Below, piece by piece: positions 11,061 to 21,603 of a stretch of 64,000 nt of DNA (positions are counted from its first letter, which is position 1; each line of letters opens with the position of its first letter). The notes under the pieces are model-generated. The model ran no database searches. It worked only from the letters and a program-made list of their open reading frames with translations, and was not told the DNA's origin. The stretch is taken from NCBI RefSeq assembly GCF_000143415.4, contig NW_003314281.1, positions 1,348,407 through 1,412,406 on the forward strand, given 5' to 3'. The translations under genes were made by a program, and so were the position numbers. The DNA comes from Selaginella moellendorffii. Taxonomy: Eukaryota > Streptophyta > Lycopodiopsida > Selaginellales > Selaginellaceae.

Positions 11061-11213
11061 CTCTTCATCGTTCTCCTCTTTCGAAACTTCTCTTCTCTCT
11101 CTAAAAATGTCATAACTCTAGTGGCGATAGGGCGTAAAAATATCCAAGTGTGCTGCATGGCAGGCGTAAGAATATCCAGGTCCCTCAAATTTTTGTGTGC
11201 CCTAGAACAAGGC

Positions 11214-11553
11214 ATGGCGATGGCAATGGCGATGGCCATAAGGAGCTGCGAATCCGTCATTCTTCTCCATTCCCAGCCAAGAATGCCAAGGTTAGCTCTC
11301 CAAATTGTCGTCCTTGGCAAGCAAATAGGCAAGCAGCAGTAGCAAAATCCCCTCGGCATTGCAAGATTTCGAGGGTGTGATAGGTGTGGAGACACATGTC
11401 CAGCTCGACATGGCCACCAAAGTCTTTTGTGGATGCCTCTTGCAATATGGTGCATATCCAAATTCCAATGTGTGCCTGGTATGTATGGGGCTGCTAGGAG
11501 TTCTCCTGGTTCTCAACAAGAGGGTTATGGATTTTGCGATGATAATGTTGTGA
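11214..11553 (+). pseudogene. duplicated 5' end of GatB
   Basis: The start ([18 protein letters not shown]) and the following exon-1 sequence ([15 protein letters not shown]...GCLLQYGAYPNSNVC) mirror the intact gene at 12450. The 5' leader back to about 10990 is also duplicated. The frame is closed by a TAG after GKQIGKQQ, and similarity stops abruptly at about 11553 where the palindrome begins. It lacks everything after about residue 115. Confidence 0.85.
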
Positions 11554-12232
11554 AGTGTGTTTTTGGATCTCTGGAATTTCTATGCTTTAGTGATTTCAAG
11601 AGTGTGAAAAAAGTGTTGGTAGGAATGTTTAGTGTGAAAGAATCTTTGTTTTTTGAAATCGCTCTTTTGGATAATTATCCCCCAGATCACGCACGAATAG
11701 AGATGACACATTATCTTACGAGTATTTTAACTAAGGCTTCAAACCCTAGGACACCAGAGGTTGCTTTTCAATTTCTTTATTTGCCTTCTAACTCTTGTAT
11801 ATGCCCAAAGAGTTAAATCCAATACTTGTTAAACTGAACAGCCATTAGCTGGGCATGGTTATAGAGGTCAACTGCCAGTATAGCCGATTCCAAATCCAAG
11901 AAGAAGAAGGTATCTACATCTATACCGGCAGTTGACTTTTGCAACCAATAGCTATCCAGTTCAATAAGATCTAGATTTAGTATAGACAAGAGTTGCAAAA
12001 GAAATTGAAGAACAACCTTTAGTGCCCTAGGGCTTGAAATTTTGGTTAAAATGCTTATGAAATAATGTGCCATCTCCATTCGTGTGTGATCTGAAGAAAA
12101 ATCATCCAAAAGAGTGATTTTAGAAAATAAATATTTTTTCACACTAAACATTTCTACCAACACTTCTCTCACTCTTAAAATCACTGAAGCATAAAAACTC
12201 TAGAAATCCAAAAACAAACTCCATAACACTTT
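11550..12232. repeat. imperfect palindrome with arms of about 330 bp
   Basis: The left arm (about 11550-11885) is the reverse complement of the right arm (about 11925-12232). Paired landmarks are GTCAACTGCCAGTATA with TATACCGGCAGTTGAC near the centre (about 11905), and GATCTCTGGAATTTCTATGCTTTAGTG with CACTGAAGCATAAAAACTCTAG at the ends. The right arm abuts the leader of the functional GatB gene. Confidence 0.75.
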
Positions 12233-12449
12233 CATCACTCAAAACTTCCAAATCACTCTCTCTTTCATCACTCAAAACTTCCAAATCACTCTCTCCTCGT
12301 CGCTCTCCTCTCTCGAAACTTCTCTTCTCTCTCTAAAAATGCCCTAACCCTGGCGGCGATAGGGCGTAAAATATCCGAGCGCACCACGTGGCAGGCTTAA
12401 GAATATCCGAGGGGTTCCCTCAAATTTTTGCGTGCCCTAAAACAGGGGC

Positions 12450-14498
12450 ATGGCGATGGCAATGGCGATGGCCGTGGGGAGCTGCGAATCCATCGTTCTT
12501 CTCTATTCCCAGCCAAGAATCCCGAGGTCAGCTCTCCAAATCCGATGCTCATCGTCCCTTGCGAGCAAACAGACAAGCAGCAGTAGCAAAATCCCCTTGG
12601 CATTGCAAGATTTCGAGGCTGTGATCGGTGTGGAGACGCACGTCCAGCTCGGCACGGCCACCAAGGCCTTCTGTGGATGCCTCTCGCAGTATGGCGCGCA
12701 GCCGAATTCCAATGTGTGCCCGGTGTGTATGGGGCTGCCAGGAGCTCTCCCGGTTCTCAACGAGAGGGTCGTGGATTTCGCCATCAAGCTCGGCCTGGCG
12801 CTCAACTGCGATCTCTCGCTGCGGTCGAAATTCGATCGGAAGCAGTACTTCTACGCGGATCTTCCCAAAGGATATCAGATCTCCCAGTTTGATATCCCGA
12901 TCGCCAGGCATGGAAGCATCGAAGTGGATTTGCCAGTGGAATACGGTGGTGGGCATCGTAAGTTTGGAATCACTAGAGTTCATATAGAGGAGGACGCTGG
13001 AAAGCTTGTTCATGCTGGTGGTGGTGGAAGACTATCCGGCTCGCCATACTCGCTGGTAACGTTTTTCTTCTCTTGTTTTTTTTTTCTTTGCTCGTGTTTG
13101 TGAGAAGAGTATGTGTTTGTAGGTGGATTTAAACAGGGCTGGAGTTCCTTTACTGGAGATTGTCTCGGAGCCGGACATGAGAACCGGCATTGAAGCTGCC
13201 GAGTACGCGGCGGAGGTGGCAAGAGTGGTAAAGTGTCTCGGCATTGGAAGTGGAAGCATGGCCGAGGGATCGCTTCGCTGTGATGTGAATGTTTCTGTGA
13301 GACCCAGAGGCCAGGCAGCCTTTGGCACCAAGGTTTGATATCGCCTCGTTGTTTGGTGTTTGAGTGGAAGTTTTGATGGCTAGTTGTAGTTTCTTGACAG
13401 GTGGAAATCAAGAACATGAACTCGTGTGCCGCGATGCATCGGGCTATAGACTTCGAGATTTTGCGGCAAGTTGCTCTTCACAAGGAGGGTCTGGAGTCGA
13501 AGATCGTGCAAGAGACTAGACTGTGGGAGGAAGGAAGTCAGGCACATTGGCACTTCTGGTCTTTGACGATCGAGCTAATTGAGATTTTCGTGTGTGATAG
13601 AGAACTGTCACTATGCGTGCGAAGGAGGGTCTTGCAGATTACCGCTACTTTCCAGAGCCAGATCTTCTCGAGCTTGTATTGAAGCAGGAGCAAGTTGACT
13701 CAATCAACGAAGCTCTGCCAGAGCTTCCGAATGAAACTCGTCGGCGATACGAGGCCTTGGGCCTCAGCATGCAGGATGTTCTTGTGCTGGCTGACGACAA
13801 GAATGTAAGTTCTTTCGTTTCTCTCTTTTACGGCGAAGTGATCGTTGCTTTTCCTTCTCGCAGGTGTCGGAATACTTTGATAGTACGTTGGAGCAAGGTG
13901 CTGACATGAAAATGGCTGCTAACTGGATAATGGGAGACATCACTGCCTATCTCAAGACGGAGAAGCTTTCGATTTCCGACGTAAAAATCTCTCCAAGCGT
14001 ACTGGCGGAGCTCGTTACTCTCATCAAGGACGGAACGATCAGTGGGAAAATCGGCAAAGAGGTATGTAGTACGTGAGCCACTTCCACTCACTAATAAGAT
14101 TTTTTTGTGCTCGCTCTCCAGATTCTTCCCGAGTTGATAAGAAACGGTGGCACTGCGAAAGAAGTGATTGAAGCCAAGGGTCTCACCCAGGTGACAAGCT
14201 TTCCTTCACATTTCCTCGTAAAAACTTGAGCTTCTTCTATAATTCTCGCAGATTTCCGACGAAGCGGAGATAGCTTCCCTGGTTGACAAGGTGCTACTGG
14301 AGAATCCAAAGCAATTAGAAGCTTTCAAGAAAGGAAAAACTAAACTCCAAGGATTCTTCGAAGGCCAGGTAAGATTTTTCCAAGAAAAATCTGTTCTTCC
14401 TTTGATGTTTGCTGGATCAGGTGATGAGATCCACAAATGGAAGGGTCAATCCAATTTTGATGAAGAAGATTGTCGCGCAGAAGCTAGGACTGTCCTGA
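12450..14498 (+). CDS. GATB: glutamyl-tRNA(Gln) amidotransferase subunit B, organellar
   Basis: Subunit B of the organellar GatCAB transamidase, which converts Glu-tRNA(Gln) to Gln-tRNA(Gln) for chloroplast and mitochondrial translation. It binds the tRNA and the phosphorylated intermediate. Eight exons give about 540 residues: 12450-13055, 13123-13332, 13401-13541, 13601-13804, 13864-14061, 14122-14190, 14252-14368 and 14421-14498. The N-terminal 45 residues look like a transit peptide. Then come the GatB core [12 protein letters not shown], a Cys pair set (CGC ... CPVC) typical of the zinc site, [28 protein letters not shown], and a YqeY-like tail ending LQGFFEGQ then [11 protein letters not shown]. 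The intron at 13542-13600 starts GC instead of GT. The start is the first ATG of an ATG-rich repeat (MAMAMAMA); a slightly later Met could be used. The gene is complete. Confidence 0.93.
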
Positions 14499-14604
14499 AA
14501 GAAGAAAGAAAAATTAAATCTAATGTGGATAAGGAAGCTTTCGTTTGTAAGGGCGTTTTCTTCACAGACGATGGGGCAATTTGTGGCTCCCAGCGCTCGC
14601 GGCC

Positions 14605-16388
14605 ATGGCAACCCAGCAGCTGGGATCCCAGGCGCTCCTCCTCGACAGGCGACGCGCGCACGACCGCGATCCAGCGCGCTACATTCGCGCGCAGCGGCTG
14701 TGCGCCCGGGCCGGATTGGAGAAGGGATCGTCCAAGAAATCGGCGGCATTGGCGACGGGAGCCAAGATCGCAGCCGCGCCTCTGGTAATCTACACTGCCG
14801 CGCAGGGATCAGCGTACGCCGTGACTGCGGAGGATGTGGCTGGGACGTTTAACAAGGTAATCGATCGATTTCTTTGCGAAGATTTTGGATTTCTCTTCCC
14901 TCGTTCTTGCTCCAGTAGCTCAGATGGTTAGAGCACCCGTTTAGTAAGCGGGAGGTCTTGAGTTCGACTCTCAACTAGAGCAAAAGAGAGTAGAGCAAAG
15001 AAAGAAACTCTCCTTCGCTCGAACTTAACTCTCTTTTTTTTCTCTTCTCCTTTGCTCGAACTTAACTCTCTTTTTTTTCTCTTCTCCTTTGCTCGAACTT
15101 ACTCACTTTTTTCTCTTCAGGTACAAGAGTTTGCGAGCACTGTGACTTCCACCGCTGGATCCACGTACACTGTAGTGTCTGGAGCTCTAAAGCAAGCTTA
15201 TCAGTTCGTCAAGCCTCTTGTGGACATCGCGCTTCCAATCGTCCAGAAAACTTCTGATATAGCGATCAAGGCTGCCGCGCCGGTGGCTTCCAGCGTTGCG
15301 TCCGAGGCCATCAAAGCGCTCGAGAGCGTTGGTGTGAATACAAAGCCGGTGCTGGAGGCTGGACAGGTTAGCAATGCCATTAAGTTTTCCTCGTGGAGTT
15401 ACATTTCTGTTTCTTCTTTTTTCGATCAGACTGCGGTCACGGTTGCTGGACAAGCAGCCCAGCAAACAGGCTCGCTGATCGAAGGAGCGACACCTGTTGT
15501 GTCGACAACTTTGAGCTCGCTCCTAGCGTCTGATCCTGTGATCCTTGCTGGTGAGCTAGGAGCGGCTGTGTTGCTTTTTTTGCTTGCTCCGGGAATCCTC
15601 TCGAGTCTCGGAATAGCCGCTAGAGGTTACAAAGGTATACATAGCCTCGACTCTGGACTAGTTGGCTGATTTTTCTTACTTGCATGGAAATGCCACAGGT
15701 GACCTGACGGCTCCACAGGCGCTTGATTACATTTCGAACAGCAACTATTTCCTCATTGACGTTCGATCGGAGAAAGAGAAGTCCAAGTCTGGAACACCAA
15801 GCCTGCCGAACAAGGCCAAGAGGAACTTCACAGCAATACCGTGAGCGTCAAAAGCTTTTTAGCTCGATCTGCGTCTCTCTAAGAACTTGTCTTTTGTTTT
15901 TCACTCCAGGATCGAGGAGCTCCCTAGCAATATCCGATCGCAACTTCGCAATCCACGCACAGTGGAGGCCGAGCTAGGCGCCATCAAGATCTCGGCGCTC
16001 AAGAGAGTTAACAAAGGGACAAACCTGGTCATCCTAGACTCGTAAGAACGAACACTCCTTCCATCTTTTCATGATAGCTTCATTCACATCTCACGCATTG
16101 TTTGGCAGCACTGGCAACATCTCCAAAGTCGTCGCGAAATCGCTGTCCGGCCTGGGCTTCAAGAGCACATGGACCGTCCTCGACGGATTCGATGGCAGCC
16201 GAGGCTGGCTCCAAAACCGGCTGGGAACCGAGTCCTACTTCTCGTCACTCACGCAAGTTCTCTCGCCATCGCGGATCATCCCGCCAGCCACCTCCAAGCT
16301 CTTCAAGTCCGCGTCGGGCTCGTCTCGATCCACGGCCGTGGTGGACGTGGCCCCCAGAAACAGCAGGCTCCTCCCCAGTGGCGAGTAA
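14605..16388 (+). CDS. CAS: chloroplast calcium-sensing protein CAS
   Basis: Thylakoid membrane protein of the CAS family, linked to Ca2+-dependent stomatal, immune and photoacclimation signalling. Six exons (14605-14856, 15121-15366, 15430-15634, 15699-15840, 15910-16041, 16109-16388) encode about 418 residues. The N-terminus is Arg/Ala-rich and suits a transit peptide. A long Ala/Ser/Thr/Val region follows, then one hydrophobic segment ([20 protein letters not shown]). The C-terminal rhodanese-like domain has [40 protein letters not shown], and [21 protein letters not shown]. The start is the ATG at 14605, preceded by an in-frame TTG but no ATG. It begins 106 bases after the GatB stop on the same strand. 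Intron 1 houses a tRNA-Thr gene and a tandem repeat. Part of exon 1 was copied to about 4430-4500. Confidence 0.92.
14909..14982 (+). tRNA. tRNA-Thr (AGT)
   Basis: A cloverleaf can be drawn. The acceptor is GCTCCAG against CTAGAGC (one mismatch). The D-arm is AGCTCAGATGGTTAGAGC, the anticodon loop TTAGTAA reads AGT, and the T-arm is TTGAGTTCGACTCTCAA. It lies on the same strand inside intron 1 of CAS. A T-run at about 15033 can serve as the Pol III terminator. The mismatched acceptor pair leaves some doubt about function. Confidence 0.88.
15017..15120 (+). repeat. 37-bp tandem repeat in CAS intron 1
   Basis: Two full units and one partial unit of GCTCGAACTTAACTCTC plus a pyrimidine tract. 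The last copy forms the polypyrimidine tract and splice acceptor of exon 2. Confidence 0.9.
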
Positions 16389-16662
16389 AACGAAAGAGTT
16401 TGCGTGATGTCCAGTATAAAGGGTGTTATTATATGATCGTCAAATATTTCTTAGAGCTATGGTTCTTTCTACTACAAGTAATAAGAGTTAGCTTAGCGTA
16501 CGTATTGTACTTCACAGACTTTTAGCTTTGGAGTGTCACATGATCTTGGTGAGAACTCCCGCAAGGATCTCATGGAATGTGGCATGGCAAGGAGCTTACA
16601 AACAATAAAGAGGATGGGGTCAAGAGATAGAATTTAATCCACGAGCGCTCGGGAGAGAAGAA

Positions 16663-19144
16663 ATGGAGCACGGAGGTGGTGGTTTTTTGGAGCATAGTTC
16701 TCTGGAGCAAACTCCAACTTGGGCTGTCGCTGGAGTGTGCACAGTCTTCGTTCTCCTCTCGCTGCTGCTCGAGAGGGGAATTCACCAGTGTGGAAAGGTT
16801 TGTAGCTGGTGATTTTTTGTCACTGGATTGATTGATCAGGTTGTGTGATCCATGTAGAGATTGAAGAAGAAGAACCAAAAGCCTCTAAGTCAAGCTCTCG
16901 AGAAGATGAAAGAAGGTATGGTGTTTTCTTTCTTCTAAAGCCGAGTGAGTTTATATTTGAACACTTTGTGTGCTCAGAACTGATGCTTATGGGATTTATA
17001 TCTCTTCTCTTGAGTGTCTTTCAACCTTTGGTTTCCGAGCTATGCATTCCTAGAAGCCTTCTCAAACATATGCTGCCATGTAAATTGGAAGAGAGTTCCA
17101 TGCTCAAAGGTAACATAACTGTGGTTTCTTTTTCGATTCCAAGAGGGTTTAGCAGAGAACCCTTCTCATACAAATGGGAGTTTTCACGACCGGAGGGCGC
17201 TACTTGGCTGGTTTAGTCGAGAAGGAGCTGACAAGAAATGTATCGCCAGGGTAAAGCTTTTGACTCTGTAGCTCTTGTATATCCTTCTCTTGTTTTCGTT
17301 CGTTCTATAGGGCGAAGTTCCAATGATCTCGGTCGAGGGCTTGCATCAGCTACACATTTTTATCTTCGTGATGGCGATCGTTCATCTTTGCTACAGCTGC
17401 TTGACCATGTTTCTGGGCAGGATAATGGTAACATCGTTGTAAGTATTGGTTCTCTTGCGCTATCGAGAGTTTGTTTTCTTAAAAACAGGTCTACTGGTGG
17501 AGGCGCTGGGAAGATGAAGTTCGTGTAGTAAACAAAGGAGGTATGTTTGTGGATTCTTTTGCTTTCATTTTTTTTCGAGAACTTACAAGAGGTCTGGTCT
17601 CTCTATAAGCAATGAAGGCGACTTATAGCAAGCTACGGCAAAAAACTTTTGTCCAGACGCACGCTAGACAGCCTTGGAGTAGATTAAATGCATTCAACTG
17701 GATCGTAAGCCCCGCAAACGCTCAAGTGAAGCTCTAAACATGAAGTTACAAAACTTTGTCACCAGGCATCGTTCTTGAGGCATTTACTGTGCAAGCCCGT
17801 GACGAGAGCCGATTACATGACACTCCGAAGAGGATTCGTGCGCGTAAGTGTCTCATATAAAGTCGTCCATCGATGTTGATTGATTCGATTTGATCGCAGA
17901 ATTATAACTTGAGGAGGGAGTTTGATTTCCATGGATACATCACGCGAGTGCTGGAGGACGATTTTAAAGTCGTGGTGGGGATCAGGCAAGTGTTTTTTAT
18001 GGTCTTCCATAGATCTTATACTAGAGTGTCAGCTCACTCGACTTATAAAAACTTTGCAGCGCCTACCTTTGGGCATTCGTGATCATGTTTCTTCTTATGA
18101 ATGTGCATGGTAACTATCAAGGTTTTAACGCTAAGATCATAGTTTTCCTTGTTGTTTGGCAGGATGGCATACGTACTTTTGGATGGCCTTTCTACCACTA
18201 GTGGTAAAGTTTTTTTTTTCTTTGTGTCTGTGTTCTTACCATGGTCTTGCGTGAATTCCTATATAAGCTCATACTCGTGATTGGCACGAAGCTCCAGTAC
18301 ATAATCACCGAGCTCGCCTGCGAGATAGCGGAGGTGGAGGACAAAGCTGGACGAGAGAGTGAAGAAGTCCCGGCGATCAAACCCCGGGACGATTTGTTCT
18401 GGTTCAAACGCCCGCGCTTTCTTCTCCACCTCATTCACTTCACTCTCTTCCAGGTAATGAGTTTTCAGATCCATCAATCGAGCTAAAGTTTCCTTTGTAG
18501 AATGCGTTTGAGCTCGCGTTTTTCTTCTGGGTTTGGGTAAGCATGACTTTCCGATTGTTTTGTGAAAAGAAAAAAGTGTGGACAAAGAAAAGAGTGAGCA
18601 GCTTTGCAGGCTACGTTCGGGTTTGATACTTGTTTCATGGACAGCATAGCATTCATCGTGGTTCGTCTCTTTGTCGGGTAAAAAAATCTCGTTTTTTCAC
18701 CCTTCGTAGTAAAATCTTAGAAACTTTCTCCATGCAGAGCAGCCGTGCAGTTCCTGTGCAGCTACAGCACTCTCCCACTCTACGTTCTCGTCACTCAGGT
18801 AAAGATCCAACGTTTATCACACTCGAGAGTAGTTCCTCGCACAGATGGGATCGCACTATAGCAAGGCCATCTTCACGAAACGCATCAACAAGGGCGTGAG
18901 GCACTGGCACCACGGAGCAAGATCAAACGTTCGGCAGGCGAGGATCAAACAGGAGGAGCGCTGCTGCGAGGAGGAGCTCAAAGACGATAACTTGCTGGAC
19001 GAGATCATCAGCCCGGCCCAAGAAGAAGTGAGTGAGACGGTGGTGGTGGCATCGCCGGTGCATAGAATCCTGGAGATCGAGATGCATGGAGCTGACGATC
19101 AAGACTTCGCAGTAGTGCAAGTGGTGGAAGAAACAAGAGTATAA
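16663..19144 (+). CDS. MLO family seven-transmembrane protein
   Basis: Plasma-membrane protein of the MLO family, whose members act in powdery mildew susceptibility, pollen tube and root thigmotropic responses and can carry Ca2+. The first exon (16663-16797) encodes LEQTPTWAVAGVCTVFVLLS, the family's opening. Later exons give KPLSQALEKMKE, LMLMGFISLLLSVFQ, ISVEGLHQLHIFIFVMAIVH, YWWRRWEDEVR, RADYMTLRRGFV, FDFHGYITRVLEDDFK, FELAFFFWVW and TLPLYVLVTQMGS. The tail has a basic Trp segment (KRINKGVRHWHHGARS) at the calmodulin-binding position. At least a dozen short introns are present; I placed the first four exons with confidence and the rest approximately. The stop is TAA 19142-19144. No disabling change was noticed. 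Confidence 0.88.
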
Positions 19145-19183
19145 GAATAAAGGGCCCCCACCTTTAAGAAACCTTTAAAATAT

Positions 19184-19254
19184 CGCCGTTGCCGGGGATC
19201 GAACCCGGGTCATCCGCGTGACAGGCGGGGATACTGCCATTATACTACAACGAC
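19184..19254 (-). tRNA. tRNA-Asp (GTC)
   Basis: The reverse complement folds as a cloverleaf: acceptor GTCGTTG with CAACGGC, D-arm TAGTATAATGGCAGTA, anticodon loop CTGTCAC (GTC), T-arm CCGGGTTCGATCCCCGG, discriminator G. It lies 40 bases after the MLO stop, on the opposite strand. Confidence 0.93.
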
Positions 19255-20402
19255 ATTACATTATTAACTAAACATAACAAACATGTTAAACAGAAGAGAA
19301 TATACTAGCATAATGTAAGAATAATCATTGTTACGGTTTATATATGACACCACTGGAGCGCTTGTGGGATGCGAAGGATCACGGCCTGTCTTGACAATTC
19401 AATATAAAAATAAATATACGTGTATAATTTTCTTTAGTAGCTACCAGAGTATTTAAAATTTACTAGTCGCCATGACAAGTTTATGATTAAAAAAAACATT
19501 GCAATTGACAAGAACATCTTAAAATTACTAGTATTTGACCAGAAAAAAGGCCAAAAACCAGTATATTTACTGATCAAAGTCACTCTCTCCAGATTTCCCC
19601 CCACATCCAGATCCAAAATTCAAATTCCAGCTTCAAGCACCCTTGCTCTATTCTCAAAAGCCAAGGCTTTGCTTATTGAGCTGCTTGCCATCTTTGAGCC
19701 TGCACTCCTTTTAGCTCTACACCAGCAGTAGATAGGATGGTTTGATTACTGCATCTTCTGGAGATGCGAGGAGATGCTTTGATCAAACACTAGATTCTTC
19801 CCACGGTGGTTTGATCACAGCATTTCCTCGCATTTTGCAAAATCCCCGTTTGGCATGATGTTCCACGAGAAGGCGTTTTTGTGACGTATGCTGGCAGCTC
19901 TAAAGTTGCCAAGCTTGAGATGCCGGAATCTCATACCGCCTGGACAAGATGCCCGAGTCAAAAAACCTCCCTAAATCTCCGTTTTGGGTCTACCCACATT
20001 TCTATGCTAATGAGATAGCACCACCTGGAGACAATCATGTCGACATCACGTCGGCCACGTGGACGATCTCGATCCGCAAGATATCATCGCTTTTTAATAA
20101 AGAGAAAGCCCCACAATCTTGGCGAGGACAAACTCGCGTGTCTGCGAATTCCACGACTGACGGCCAGCCAGCCGCCAAAGCTTATCCTTCTTTTTCTTCA
20201 AAGTAAAGCAGGAGATCACTGGAATATTCTGTCACATGAGAGATTCCAGGGGCATATTTCCTCTATACGCCCCAGATTCCTTATCCTGTAAGCTGTGTGT
20301 ACTCCCTCTTTAAATCTCCTCCCTTGGGCAGCACTTTTCCTTCTCTCTCGCGCTCCTCTTCTTCTTGTTCTTGAGCGATCCATTCATTCCATCAATCGAT
20401 CG
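19255..20402. other. intergenic, no gene seen
   Basis: Short frames only, with no recognisable similarity. The last 120 bases are CT-rich and contain CTCTTTAAATC, a TATA-like element suited to the carrier gene that follows. Confidence 0.5.
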
Positions 20403-21377
20403 ATGGAGCTGGAGGCGCGGGTGGGGAAGCACGAGATCCGGCTCCCCGCGGAGGTGAATTGGGAGATGCTGGACAAGACCAAGTTCTTTGTTCTTGGCGC
20501 CGCCCTCTTCTCGGGCGTCAATGGCATGCTCTATCCATCCATGGTTCTCAAGACGCAGCAACAGGTGATCGGCCCGGCGGCGGCCTCCTCGTCGTCCTCC
20601 TCGATCGCGGCAGGGATTCTGAGAAGGCAGGGAATTCTCGGGCTCTACAAGGGTTTCGGCGCATCGCTCATGGGCACCATCCCAGCTCGCGCGATCTACA
20701 TGAGCACGCTCGAGATCACCAAGAGCGCGCTGGGGTCTCTGGCGGATCGATCGCCGGCGGCGGCGGCGGCCGCCAACGCTGTGGCGGGCATGAGCGCGGC
20801 TATGGCGGCCCAGCTGGTGTGGACGCCAGTGGATGTGATCAGCCAGCGCCTCATGGTCCAGGGCGCCGGCCAGGGGGCGGCGATCGCGACGAACTACAAG
20901 GGCGCCATGGACGCGCTCGCCACCATCGCCAGGAACAGTGGCATCCGGGGGCTCTACCGGGGATTTGGGGTGTCGATCATCACGTACGCGCCATCCAATG
21001 CCGTGTGGTGGGGATCCTACTCGATCGCGCAGCGATTCATGTGGAAGGGCGCGGCGGCGGTCACGGACCTGGGCGATCGCCGCGAGGATGTGAGCGGTGG
21101 TGTGGTACTGGGCATGCAAGCCGCCAGCGCGGCGATGGCGGGCGGGGTCTCGGCGCTGGTGACGACGCCGCTGGATACGATCAAGACGAGAATGCAAGTG
21201 CTCGAGAGTGGGAGGCCTCCGCGATTTGGTACCACTCTGCGAGATCTAGTGTCCGAGGGAGGATGGAGGGCGTGCTACAAGGGATTGGGGCCGAGATGGG
21301 CGAGCATGACGCTCTCGGCCACCGCCATGATCACCAGCTACGAGCTTCTCAAGAGATTGTCCGCCAAATCGCAGTGA
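20403..21377 (+). CDS. mitochondrial carrier family protein (SLC25A44-like)
   Basis: Intronless, 324 residues, an inner-membrane solute carrier. Three tandem repeats of about 100 residues carry the carrier signature. Repeat 1 has a degenerate YPSMVLKTQQQ, repeat 2 TPVDVISQRLM, repeat 3 TPLDTIKTRMQ. Each is followed by a GLYKGFG-type motif (GLYKGFGASLMGTIPARAIY; GLYRGFGVSIITYAPSNAVW; CYKGLGPRWASM). The pattern NAVWWGSYSIAQR and the degenerate first repeat fit the plant group related to SLC25A44, whose animal member carries branched-chain amino acids. The substrate here is unknown. The start is the Met after the CT-rich leader; an upstream in-frame ATG at 20295 would add 36 residues that do not look like carrier sequence. 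Confidence 0.9.
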   Translation: MELEARVGKHEIRLPAEVNWEMLDKTKFFVLGAALFSGVNGMLYPSMVLKTQQQVIGPAAASSSSSSIAAGILRRQGILGLYKGFGASLMGTIPARAIYMSTLEITKSALGSLADRSPAAAAAANAVAGMSAAMAAQLVWTPVDVISQRLMVQGAGQGAAIATNYKGAMDALATIARNSGIRGLYRGFGVSIITYAPSNAVWWGSYSIAQRFMWKGAAAVTDLGDRREDVSGGVVLGMQAASAAMAGGVSALVTTPLDTIKTRMQVLESGRPPRFGTTLRDLVSEGGWRACYKGLGPRWASMTLSATAMITSYELLKRLSAKSQ

Positions 21378-21603
21378 AGATCCGGGGCGATCATGAGCGA
21401 GGATAGCAGTGGAGTGGAGGATTCTCGGCGATTTTGGGCGATGTAAAGCCGTGCGCCAAGAACACGAGAAAGAGTAAGCTCGCGAGAGATAGAATAGAAG
21501 GAGAGAGCTTCCTCTTGTCTATACTTTAGACACGTAAATATTTACCACCACTGTTTATAAATCCATCGATCAAACAAATCCAGTCCAAGGTTTTAAGCTT
21601 TGG

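Noticed and set aside
12503-13013. Minus-strand frames of 100-154 codons under GatB exon 1
   Set aside because: Antisense shadows; GatB motifs on the plus strand are unambiguous.
20310-21406. Long antisense frame (295 codons) and alternative plus frame (315 codons) over the mitochondrial carrier gene
   Set aside because: Shadows of a GC-rich, codon-biased gene. Their translations have no family features, while the third frame has clear carrier motifs.
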